Origin: Acidiferrobacterales bacterium
GTDB taxonomy: Bacteria; Pseudomonadota; Gammaproteobacteria; Acidiferrobacterales; Sulfurifustaceae
Assembly: GCA_015492195.1 (NCBI GenBank)
Contig: WGFP01000117.1
Location: 1 to 8,100, forward strand
Length of the DNA: 8,100 nt
Reading direction: 5' to 3'
Positions 1 through 6,034 of this stretch are shown in pieces. Position 1 is the stretch's first letter. Each line of letters opens with the position of its first letter. The notes beneath the pieces are model-generated. The model was not told the DNA's origin. It ran no database searches and worked only from the letters and a program-made list of their open reading frames with translations. The position numbers and the translations under genes are program-made.

Positions 1-19
1 ATTTAGCGTTAAGTCTAGC

Positions 20-835
20 CTATAACTGGCACCTCGGGCAGAAAAACGCCGTCCGGCCCCCCAGCCGCCGGGCCCGGATCGGCGTGCCGCAGCTGGGACA
101 GGGTTGGTCTTTTCTGCCGTAGACCTTGAGGGATAACTGGAAATAGCCGGGATCACCGTCGCTTTGGCGAAAATCCCGCAGGGTGGTGCCGCCGGCGCGC
201 AGCGCCCGTTTCAGCGTGGCACGCAGCGCCCGTGCCAAGCGCTGATAGCCGTCTCGGCTGATGCGCCCGGCGGACCGGGCGGGGCGGATACCGGCCGCGA
301 ACAACGCCTCGTTGGCGTAGATGTTGCCGATGCCGGCGAGGATGCGGCTGTCCAGCAAAAGATCCCGGATCGCGCGTTTTCGCCCACGCGCTTTTCGGTA
401 GAGATAATCGCCGCCGAAATCCGGACTTAAAGGTTCCGGTCCCAGCGCGCCGAGGAGCGGGTGTTCGGCCGGGTCGTCCCGGGTCCAGAGGACGGCGCCG
501 AAGCGGCGCGGGTCGCGCAGGCGCAGGCACACGCCGTCGGCGAACACCAGATCCACGTGATCGTATTTTTCCGCAGGCTGCGTGTCGTCCACAATGCGCA
601 GGCTGCCGGACATCCCGAGGTGCAGGATCACCGTGCCGGCGGCGGTATGGAGCAGCAGGTATTTCCCGCGGCGCGTGATCGAGCGGATGGTTTGTCCCGG
701 CAATTCTTTCTTTAAGGCCGTCGGCACCCGCCATCGCAGGCGGGGTTCGCGCACCACCACGCGCACCACGGTTTTTCCCGCAACAAAGGGTTCAATCCCG
801 CGACGGGTGGTTTCGACTTCGGGCAATTCCGGCAT
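20..835 (-). CDS. mutM: Formamidopyrimidine-DNA glycosylase (8-oxoguanine DNA glycosylase / AP lyase)
   Basis: MutM (Fpg) excises 8-oxoguanine and formamidopyrimidines from DNA and nicks the abasic site by beta,delta-elimination, in cytoplasmic base excision repair. At 271 residues it is the usual family length. It begins MPELPEVET, giving the catalytic Pro2 (Schiff-base nucleophile after Met removal) and Glu3. Lys58 in RRGKYL matches the conserved lysine, HLGMSG lies at 72-77, and RDPRRFG at 107-113 carries the helix-inserting Arg/Phe. The helix-two-turn-helix signature GIGNIYANE starts at 168. A C-terminal zinc finger has Cys246, Cys249, Cys266 and Cys269 (C-x2-C-x16-C-x2-C), with Arg261 in GGR. 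All key residues are present, so the enzyme should be active. The ATG is fixed by the mandatory Pro2. The upstream bases hold only a weak ribosome site, and the 91-bp gap from the preceding DUF4340 gene is filled by a repeat, so mutM may be read from the ABC operon or from an unseen promoter. Confidence 0.98.
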   Translation of the reverse strand: MPELPEVETTRRGIEPFVAGKTVVRVVVREPRLRWRVPTALKKELPGQTIRSITRRGKYLLLHTAAGTVILHLGMSGSLRIVDDTQPAEKYDHVDLVFADGVCLRLRDPRRFGAVLWTRDDPAEHPLLGALGPEPLSPDFGGDYLYRKARGRKRAIRDLLLDSRILAGIGNIYANEALFAAGIRPARSAGRISRDGYQRLARALRATLKRALRAGGTTLRDFRQSDGDPGYFQLSLKVYGRKDQPCPSCGTPIRARRLGGRTAFFCPRCQL

Positions 836-840
836 GGTGG

Positions 841-941
841 ATCAGTGAGGAGTGAAGGGTGAGGTGTGAGGAGTAAATACGTGAGGAGCAGAATTGAATT
901 TTTTGAGACCCCCCACTCCTTGCTCTTCACTCCTCACTAAT
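841..941. repeat. GTGAGGAGT-type short repeats with a 13-17 bp inverted repeat
   Basis: Most of the gap between mutM and the DUF4340 gene is made of copies of a short unit resembling GTGAGGAGT. On the plus strand copies begin at 845, 859 (degenerate, GTGAGGTGT), 866 and 881. An inverted copy lies at 925-937. The 13-mer GTGAGGAGTGAAG at 845-857 is exactly complementary to 925-937, and extending to 841/941 adds three of four further pairs. The arms are 67 bp apart, so a stem-loop is possible in RNA or single-stranded DNA. No T-run follows either arm directly, so it does not look like a classical intrinsic terminator. The right arm overlaps the last codons and the TGA stop of the DUF4340 gene. 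The composition differs from the flanking genes. From general knowledge, CCTCACTCCTCAC-like intergenic repeats recur in some proteobacterial genomes; whether this genome has more copies cannot be seen here. Confidence 0.8.
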
Positions 942-1796
942 TTTCAACAACCGTTTACCGATGTCTTCGGGAAAATGGTATTCCAGCCCTTCGTCCTTAC
1001 GGTAGAGGATGAAATCCGGCTTATAGCCGAGGATGGCGAGCGTCAGGGTCTCGGTCTTGCCGTTTTTAGTGAACGTGATCTGGATTCGGCCAAGCGCGCG
1101 CTTCTTGGAATAGCGTTCCACGCTTAAGGCGCGCGCATGCCGCCATTCTTGCACGAAGTTATTAATGCTGTCGGTGGTGAGCTTGTCGTTCTTCGGTTGC
1201 CTGTGCCAGGTGCCGTCCTTGAGGGTCAGCCGGAAATCCGGGAACTTGAAGCCGACAGGCGTGCGTCCTTCTTCCAGCAGGCGCGTATCGATGTAGTTGG
1301 TGTAACGATAGGTAATGGGCGCGAAGTACCGGCTGGGGATCAGGTGGACTTCATCCCGGTACCGGACATAGTGTTGGTTCTTGATGGGGTGCATTGCGCC
1401 GAAAATAATTTCCTCGTCATTAAGCAATACCCGTGCCGAGGGTTTATCCAGCCCATACCGGGCCAACTCTTCGGGTACGGCCGGGAAGCGCGCCTGACTC
1501 TCGGCCTTGGCCAGGCGCAAAAGACGATCGACGTTAAATGAACTGGCGCGCGCCGGGTGCGGCGCCGTCAGGCGCCATGCATCATCCGTTTTTGTCAGCA
1601 CGATTCGCGGTTTCTTGGGCCGATCAATCTGGATGCGGGTGATCTGATCCGTCGCGAGCGTCATGAGCGGGGGTCCCGCCTCGGTGTTTTCCCGGCCCCC
1701 TTTGTAGAGGGCGAAGAGGGCGAGCACGGTTACCAGGACGACCAGCGCCAGATTGAGCAGCCAGCGGCTTTTGAGGAATGTTTTTCCGCTTTCCAT
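927..1796 (-). CDS. DUF4340 domain protein, membrane-anchored, last gene of the Gld-like ABC operon
   Basis: A 289-residue protein with one N-terminal membrane helix (about residues 12-31, preceded by basic residues), placing the rest in the periplasm. The soluble part fits the DUF4340 pattern: a strand-rich start with a conserved Trp in DDAWRLTAP (71-79), then YGLDKP (114-119), then FGAMHPIKNQHYVR (132-145) and a VHLIP segment (150-154). DUF4340 proteins are regularly encoded beside GldG-like ABC auxiliary proteins; their biochemical role is unknown. The gene follows the GldG-like gene after 27 bp and is probably cotranscribed and part of the same envelope complex. The start ATG has no strong Shine-Dalgarno sequence, so translation may depend on coupling. 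The last codons (Ser-Glu-Glu-stop) are encoded by a short intergenic repeat, so the original C-terminus may have been longer or different. The family call is firm; the function is not known. Confidence 0.9.
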   Translation of the reverse strand: MESGKTFLKSRWLLNLALVVLVTVLALFALYKGGRENTEAGPPLMTLATDQITRIQIDRPKKPRIVLTKTDDAWRLTAPHPARASSFNVDRLLRLAKAESQARFPAVPEELARYGLDKPSARVLLNDEEIIFGAMHPIKNQHYVRYRDEVHLIPSRYFAPITYRYTNYIDTRLLEEGRTPVGFKFPDFRLTLKDGTWHRQPKNDKLTTDSINNFVQEWRHARALSVERYSKKRALGRIQITFTKNGKTETLTLAILGYKPDFILYRKDEGLEYHFPEDIGKRLLKISEE

Positions 1797-1823
1797 GATT
1801 TCGGCAGACTGTATCGGACGACC

Positions 1824-3191
1824 TCAGCGCTTGCGCCGCTTTAGCCAGATGAACACGCCGGTCCCGACCATCGACAGGGGCAATATCACCAGGAACACGG
1901 CGGCGATGGTAATCTGGGAGGTGCGCGAGAGGTTGAGATTGCGGTCGCGCGCGATGCGCCTGGGGATGTTTACGTAGGCGTCGTCCATGCTTAGCCAGTT
2001 CACAAGGTTCAGCCCAAATTCCAGATTGCCGGCATTGGCGATGAAGGTGTTGGACAGAAAATCACCGTCGCCCAGAATCACGATGCGCTGCTCGCGTTTA
2101 TTCTTTCCGTCGTTGTCCCCGTCGTAATCGCGGGTTAACGCGACACCCAGGTTCACGGGCCCGCGTATGTCCTTGCCCTTGTCGAACTGAATCGTACCTT
2201 TCAGGGAACCGGTCTCCACCCACGCCGTGGGGCGCGTATCGACCAGTACGGAACCGCGCCATCCCTCGGGCGCGCGCAGGCTGATGCCGGCGGCATGCGG
2301 AAACAGCGTGGCATCGGCGAAGTTCCTGACAATCGGGTGGGCGCCGTATTTCGCCACCACGATCGCCGTGGCACTGGAGGTCAGGCTTGCGGACGCGGGA
2401 TCGACGATTACCCCGGGATGAAATTCAATGCCAAGCATCTCCGCGATCGGTTCCAGGCCGTGAAGCGGGCCGGGGTCGGATAACCACAACAGGTTGCCGC
2501 CGCCTTTGATATATTTTTCGATCTCTTTGATCTCTCCCGCCAGCAGGCGCGTCCGGGGCCCGGCAATGACGAGCGCCGAGATATTTTTCGGGATCTGCGG
2601 GTGATCGCCCAAGGCCAAAACGCGGGTCTGAAATCCCCGTTGGCGCAATTTTGACGCCCAGGTTGACAGATCAAAATTGGCCTGACGGTCGGGACTGCGT
2701 TCGCCGTGGCCGCTCAGGAAAGCCAGCCAGCGTTCACCGCGGTGCCCCAATCGGACGAGTGCGTTGGTGATGGTTTCTTCGTTCAGCGAGGCGGGCGACA
2801 AGGTTTCTTTGGCCGTACCGTATTCAAGCAAAAGTTCCCCGTCATACTTGATGCCAGCGGCGCGTACCCGGTCGGGCGAGACGTCGGGGTCCACGAAATC
2901 AAGCTGGATGTCCGGTTTGTGTTTGCGGTAGCGTTCGATTATCTCGCGAATGCGCCGACGCGATTCACCGCGTCGGCTGGCGAAGGCGGTGATTTTAAGC
3001 GGCTCCGTGAGGCGTTCGACCGCGGCGATGCTGGCGGGCGACAACGAATACCTGTTGTTTTGGGTCAAGTCGAATTGCAGGTGATATTCCCGGCCGAGCC
3101 ATTGCAGCAAGCCGATGGCGACCAGGAACAGAATCACGAAGCTGACGTTCATGAAGCGGAGTCGCCACTTTGTTCGCCGCGTGTGATACAC
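1824..3191 (-). CDS. GldG-like ABC transporter auxiliary protein
   Basis: A 455-residue protein with a membrane helix at each end (about 16-32 and 428-449) and a large periplasmic domain between them, the architecture of GldG and the ABC_transp_aux family. Diagnostic segments are DLTQNNRYSLS (41-51), just after the first helix, FLSGHGE (158-164), a GGGNLLWLSDPGP stretch (230-242), and a basic cytoplasmic tail KRRKR at the end. In Bacteroidetes, GldG works with GldF and GldA in gliding motility; in proteobacteria related proteins occur in ABC operons of unknown substrate. The chosen start is a GTG 3 bp after the permease stop, with G-rich ribosome-site sequence inside the permease 3' end. An ATG at codon 14 (3152) is an alternative and would still leave the membrane helix intact. 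Family assignment is confident; the substrate is unknown, and gliding should not be assumed. Confidence 0.92.
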   Translation of the reverse strand: MYHTRRTKWRLRFMNVSFVILFLVAIGLLQWLGREYHLQFDLTQNNRYSLSPASIAAVERLTEPLKITAFASRRGESRRRIREIIERYRKHKPDIQLDFVDPDVSPDRVRAAGIKYDGELLLEYGTAKETLSPASLNEETITNALVRLGHRGERWLAFLSGHGERSPDRQANFDLSTWASKLRQRGFQTRVLALGDHPQIPKNISALVIAGPRTRLLAGEIKEIEKYIKGGGNLLWLSDPGPLHGLEPIAEMLGIEFHPGVIVDPASASLTSSATAIVVAKYGAHPIVRNFADATLFPHAAGISLRAPEGWRGSVLVDTRPTAWVETGSLKGTIQFDKGKDIRGPVNLGVALTRDYDGDNDGKNKREQRIVILGDGDFLSNTFIANAGNLEFGLNLVNWLSMDDAYVNIPRRIARDRNLNLSRTSQITIAAVFLVILPLSMVGTGVFIWLKRRKR

Positions 3192-3194
3192 GCC

Positions 3195-3947
3195 CTAACC
3201 CCCCAGGCGGTCCGCATCCAGGCGGCGGATGCTGAATGCCAGAAAAGTGGTGATCAGAAGCCCGTGGTACACGGCATCCGCGCTGTCAAAGATTCCTTCC
3301 AGGAAGGGTTTGTAGTGATTGAACAGGGACAGATAGGCGAGCAGGCTGCCGTTGCCCGAGGCCCCTTCCCCGCTCCAATCCAGGATCCAAAATAAGAGCA
3401 ACACACCAAAGCCGCCGATGGCCGCGACGGTGGGATATTGGGTAAGGGTGGACATGAACAGGCCCACCGCGGCGAATCCGGCAAGCAACAGCGCCAGCCC
3501 GAGCAATCCCGAGAACAGCATCCCGAAGTCCAGCCCGCCGCCGGCGAGTAAAGACAACGGCATCAGTGCGATCAGGGCCAGTAACAGCAACAGAAACATC
3601 ATGATCCCCAGGTATTTCCCCAGGATAATTTCGGTCATGGAAATCGGGGCGCTGAACAGCAGACTCAAGGTGCGATTGCGTCTTTCCTCGCTGACCAGGC
3701 GCATGGTCAGGAGCGGCACGACCAGCAGCAGGATAATTGCGGCGTTGCCCAACAAGTCGGGCACCACGACTTCGGTGACACCGGGGCCGCTGTCCATGGC
3801 GAGTAATTGCGATTGGTATAACTGAAACAGCTCGACCCGTCCGAGAAACAGAAAGGCCAGTATCACCTGAACCACGGCAAGAATCGACCACGCAAGCGGC
3901 GACAAAAAAAGACTTTTGAATTCGCGTACGGCGATTGTCAGGATCAT
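3195..3947 (-). CDS. ABC-2 type permease, GldF-like
   Basis: A 250-residue integral inner-membrane protein with six predicted helices near residues 17-36, 62-84, 107-135, 139-166, 172-189 and 224-241. The cytoplasmic coupling region reads MRLVSEERRNRTLSLLFSAP (82-101), the hallmark of ABC-2 permeases of the GldF/NosY kind (SEER..GT-like stretch followed by a short helix and Pro). It should pair with the ATPase encoded immediately upstream, probably as a permease homodimer because only one permease gene is present. Its ATG overlaps the ATPase stop codon (ATGA, 3944-3947), indicating translational coupling, and the GldG-like gene starts 3 bp after its stop. The direction of transport and the substrate cannot be read from the sequence; ABC-2 members usually act as exporters or as mechanochemical units. 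It is intact, with no sign of decay. Confidence 0.94.
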   Translation of the reverse strand: MILTIAVREFKSLFLSPLAWSILAVVQVILAFLFLGRVELFQLYQSQLLAMDSGPGVTEVVVPDLLGNAAIILLLVVPLLTMRLVSEERRNRTLSLLFSAPISMTEIILGKYLGIMMFLLLLLALIALMPLSLLAGGGLDFGMLFSGLLGLALLLAGFAAVGLFMSTLTQYPTVAAIGGFGVLLLFWILDWSGEGASGNGSLLAYLSLFNHYKPFLEGIFDSADAVYHGLLITTFLAFSIRRLDADRLGG

Positions 3948-4894
3948 GTGTGGACTTCCTCCTGGGGGGATTCATCGGTGGTGAGTTCCACAAAGATTTG
4001 TTCCAGGGACATCCGTTCGGGAGTAATTTCATACAGCCCCCAGTTTTTTTCACCGGCCAGCTTGACGACGTCGTCCGTCGGGTCCCGGCCGGGGCTGTAC
4101 AGTATTCGCACGCGCTCGTTGCCGTCGCTTTGCACGGAATTCACGCCTGCGATTTTTTCAAGCAACGGCAATTCCGGACGGCGGCGGAAAGCCACGGTCA
4201 GCGCCGCCGATTTCATGTGACGCGCGAGACCTTCGATGCTGTCGCTCAGCACCAAGGAACCCTTGTTGATGATCTGAACGTGATCGCAGGTTGCTTGCAC
4301 CTCCGGCAGAATGTGGGTGGACAGAATAACGCCGTGGTCCTTGCCGAGTTCACGAATCAGGTCGCGAATTTCACGGATCTGTATCGGGTCGAGGCCGATT
4401 GTGGGTTCATCCAGGATCACCACGGGCGGCAAATGAATGATGGCCTGCGCCAGTCCCACGCGTTGCTGATAACCTTTCGACAGATTGCCGATCAGGCGTT
4501 TGCCGACGTCCTGCAATCCGCACTTTTCCTTGGCGGTCTGGCGCGCGGCGATGCGCTTCTTGCGAGGGATGCGGTTCAAGGCCGCGCAATAATCGAGGTA
4601 TTCGTCCACGGTCAGTTCCCGATAGATCGGCGGCTGTTCGGGCAGATAACCGATGGCGGCCTTGGCGGCGCGCGGGTCTTCGAGGAGATCATGACCGGCG
4701 ATGGTGATTGAGCCCTCGCTCGGCGCCAGGTTGCCGCTTAAGACCTGCATGGTGGTGGTTTTGCCGGCGCCGTTCGGGCCGAGAAAACCGAGGACCTCTC
4801 CCTGGCGGATGGTGAAACTGACGTCCTTCACGGCCTGGATCTCGCCGTAGAAGCGTGAAAGCCGGTTAACTTCCACCAACACACTGTTGTTCAT
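3944..4894 (-). CDS. ABC transporter ATPase, GldA/NatA-like
   Basis: ATP-binding subunit that energises the adjacent permease at the cytoplasmic face. From the ATG at 4894 it has 316 residues. Walker A is GPNGAGKTT (39-47), the Q-loop Gln is at 87 (PEQPP), the signature is LSKGYQQR (138-145), Walker B is VVILDEP (158-164) with catalytic Glu163, and the switch His is at 194 (STH). All motifs are intact. Beyond about residue 220 there is a C-terminal domain typical of GldA/CcmA-type ATPases serving ABC-2 permeases. Reading can extend upstream to a TTG at 4969, adding 25 residues, and that codon has a G-rich ribosome-site-like sequence just before it. I prefer 4894 because family members begin about eight residues before the RLSRFYG segment, and because the TTG coincides with a promoter -35 box. 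The ribosome site for 4894 (GGGAATTG) is modest. Its stop overlaps the permease start by 4 bp. Confidence 0.94.
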   Translation of the reverse strand: MNNSVLVEVNRLSRFYGEIQAVKDVSFTIRQGEVLGFLGPNGAGKTTTMQVLSGNLAPSEGSITIAGHDLLEDPRAAKAAIGYLPEQPPIYRELTVDEYLDYCAALNRIPRKKRIAARQTAKEKCGLQDVGKRLIGNLSKGYQQRVGLAQAIIHLPPVVILDEPTIGLDPIQIREIRDLIRELGKDHGVILSTHILPEVQATCDHVQIINKGSLVLSDSIEGLARHMKSAALTVAFRRRPELPLLEKIAGVNSVQSDGNERVRILYSPGRDPTDDVVKLAGEKNWGLYEITPERMSLEQIFVELTTDESPQEEVHT

Positions 4895-4940
4895 CAATTC
4901 CCGAATGCTGTCTCTGTACGGCGTGTAGACATGGGGCGCA

Positions 4941-4969
4941 TTTAAAGGCGGCATGCCGGGAATTGTCAA
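4941..4969 (-). promoter_or_regulatory. Sigma70-like promoter of the Gld-like ABC operon
   Basis: On the minus strand a perfect -35 box TTGACA (4969-4964) is followed after exactly 17 bp by TTTAAA (4946-4941), which matches four of six bases of the -10 consensus. AT-rich sequence lies upstream of the -35 box. Transcription would begin near 4935, giving an untranslated leader of about 40 nt before the ATG at 4894. The spacer contains a perfect 10-bp palindrome, CGGCATGCCG (4949-4958), which could be an operator. The pattern is seen directly; its activity is inferred. Confidence 0.6.
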
Positions 4970-5032
4970 TGACCCCCTTAATTTATTCCCGACTGGAATT
5001 CTTTAATTAATAAAGCGATTCTCCGACCTCAC

Positions 5033-5060
5033 TTGACAGGCATCCCCCGACTCATTTAAA
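5033..5060 (+). promoter_or_regulatory. Candidate promoter for the secreted-protein gene
   Basis: A perfect TTGACA at 5033-5038 is followed after 16 bp by TTTAAA at 5055-5060 (four of six -10 consensus bases). This is nearly the same promoter design as the one facing the other way. It lies about 180 bp before the start codon at 5241, so it implies a long leader. A nearer -10-like TTTAAT at 5204-5209 lacks a recognisable -35 box at proper spacing and is less convincing. Confidence 0.4.
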
Positions 5061-5228
5061 AGGATTCCTCTTTGGCGAGCAGGGGGCCGCTGATTCATAA
5101 GGTCCGGACGGAAGCCGCGACGGACACATCCTCTCGTGAAGTACGTAACTTGCTGTAAATAATGTATTTTATGCCGGTTCTCGGGCATGGCACGGAATAT
5201 GCTTTTAATTTAAAAACGAAACGGAACC

Positions 5229-5234
5229 GAGGAA
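5229..5234 (+). promoter_or_regulatory. Ribosome binding site selecting the TTG start at 5241
   Basis: GAGGAA ends 6 nt before TTG 5241, which is ideal spacing, but 12 nt before the in-frame ATG at 5247, which is long. The spacing therefore favours the TTG, although the ATG cannot be excluded; the two proteins differ by only two residues. Confidence 0.55.
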
Positions 5235-5240
5235 TTTACG

Positions 5241-5831
5241 TTGAGAATGCAGCTAAACCTGTCAGCCATGGTGTTTGCCTTAGTGGCCTTTGGCTGGACC
5301 GCGGCGGGCGAGACCTCCGATCCCATCCTGGTCGCAGGGGAGTTGCCGCTGGACGTAATCCGTGACTGTGCGGTGGATACCTCCTCGACGGCGCAGGCGT
5401 GTTACGGGAAGGAAGCGGAATACACCAATCGCTGGATCGGCCGGACCGGCAAGGGGGACCTATTTCTGGTCATGCGTGTGCCCTGTACCGACGGCAACGG
5501 TTGCCGCGCGTGGTTTGTTGAAAAGACCGACAAAGGGACGTCCACTCTGCTTGCGGTGGACGGGCAATTCAGGCTTTATAAAAGCGCAAGCGCTTATCCC
5601 GTGATTCAAACGCGTACCACGCTTTCCTCCGTACACAGTGCCTACAATCGCTTTGAATGGACCGGCGAAAGGTACGCGCGCACCGAGAGCAAGCTGGTGT
5701 ATCAGATTGACGGATCGGAATGCGGCACCCGCGCCGAGTGCCGTCAGGCGGCGCGGGCGGCCATGCAGCAGGAGAACGTCGACCGGACGGTAAAGATCTG
5801 GGAGAGCGTCCACGGCGTTTCCTGGATTTGA
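5241..5831 (+). CDS. Predicted secreted protein of unknown function with six cysteines
   Basis: I do not recognise a named family. The product has 196 residues and starts with a likely Sec signal peptide: basic Arg2, a hydrophobic core at about 5-20, and a probable cleavage site after the TAAG segment at 20-23. No lipobox cysteine is present. The mature part, about 173 residues, has six cysteines (43, 54, 82, 88, 161, 167), enough for three disulfides and consistent with an oxidising periplasm. The spacing C-x5-C occurs twice (82-88 and 161-167). The C-terminal part is rich in Ala, Gln and charged residues (AECRQAARAAMQQE, 165-178), probably helical, and ends with VHGVSWI. The middle is strand-like with FEWTGERY at 138-145. 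It stands alone between the divergent ABC operon and the reductase gene. A TTG start is chosen from ribosome-site spacing. The coding call is supported by the signal peptide and the ribosome site; the function is unknown. Confidence 0.82.
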   Translation: MRMQLNLSAMVFALVAFGWTAAGETSDPILVAGELPLDVIRDCAVDTSSTAQACYGKEAEYTNRWIGRTGKGDLFLVMRVPCTDGNGCRAWFVEKTDKGTSTLLAVDGQFRLYKSASAYPVIQTRTTLSSVHSAYNRFEWTGERYARTESKLVYQIDGSECGTRAECRQAARAAMQQENVDRTVKIWESVHGVSWI

Positions 5832-6034
5832 TCGCTGTTTCATTCTTCGCAGATCGTTATCCCTCCATTTTTTATTCGCCCGCAAGGCCTAAGCCATGAA
5901 GGCGTGGATATACGCGCGGACGGCGCTCTCCGTGCACTTTTCCCGCACACATTTCTTATGGTTTTTCTCTCGTTTCATTTAATGAACAATAATCCATTTG
6001 CTGTTCTAACTAATTTTAAGGGGACGAGTTTCGT
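5832..6034. other. Intergenic region, 203 bp, between secreted-protein and reductase genes
   Basis: No convincing gene is seen. A T-rich run lies at 5868-5875 but is not directly preceded by a strong hairpin, so no terminator is called. Just after it there is a GC-rich patch (5904-5937) and then a strongly AT-rich stretch (5950-6020), where a reductase promoter would be expected; no box pair stands out. The reductase ribosome site AAGGGGA is at 6018-6024. Confidence 0.5.

Larger units (their letters stand above)
4895..5240. other. Divergent intergenic region, 346 bp
   Basis: This stretch separates the leftward ABC operon from the rightward secreted-protein gene, and I see no convincing protein gene in it. 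It holds the leftward promoter near 4941-4969, a candidate rightward promoter at 5033-5060, and between 5061 and 5190 several short complementary segments. These include AGGAT (5061-5065) with ATCCT (5128-5132), GGGCC (5084-5088) with GGTCC (5101-5105, one wobble), GTCCG (5102-5106) with CGGAC (5121-5125, an alternative to the previous pair), and ATGCC (5171-5175) with GGCAT (5184-5188). AT-rich blocks lie at 5001-5016 and 5203-5216. If the rightward promoter is used, the secreted-protein mRNA has a leader of roughly 170 nt. Confidence 0.6.

Noticed and set aside
153..734. Long frames overlapping mutM in other frames and on the other strand.
   Set aside because: They are Arg/Pro/Ala-rich shadows of a GC-rich gene whose own frame has every MutM catalytic and zinc-binding residue.
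841..941. CRISPR-like interpretation of the GTGAGGAGT copies.
   Set aside because: The units are only 9-13 bp with irregular spacing of 7-21 bp and no spacer-like unique segments or cas genes.
2706..3395. A 229-codon plus-strand frame antisense to the GldG-like and permease genes.
   Set aside because: It runs across the junction of two well-supported minus-strand genes and has no recognisable domain or membrane pattern; it is explained by codon bias of the real genes.
5074..5132. Segment reminiscent of a class I cyclic-di-GMP aptamer (CAGGG followed later by GGACGGAAGCC).
   Set aside because: The conserved GAAA tetraloop, the GGGCAAACC core and the third helix are not present, so the likeness is probably chance. 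An Rfam covariance search would decide.
5830..5876. Possible intrinsic terminator after the secreted-protein gene.
   Set aside because: The stem near 5830-5855 is short and bulged, and the T-rich run begins more than ten bases later, so it does not fit a classical terminator.
5896..5982. Small frame of 28 codons starting ATG AAG GCG TGG on the plus strand.
   Set aside because: It has no ribosome binding site and no recognisable product, and it lies in what looks like a non-coding promoter region.
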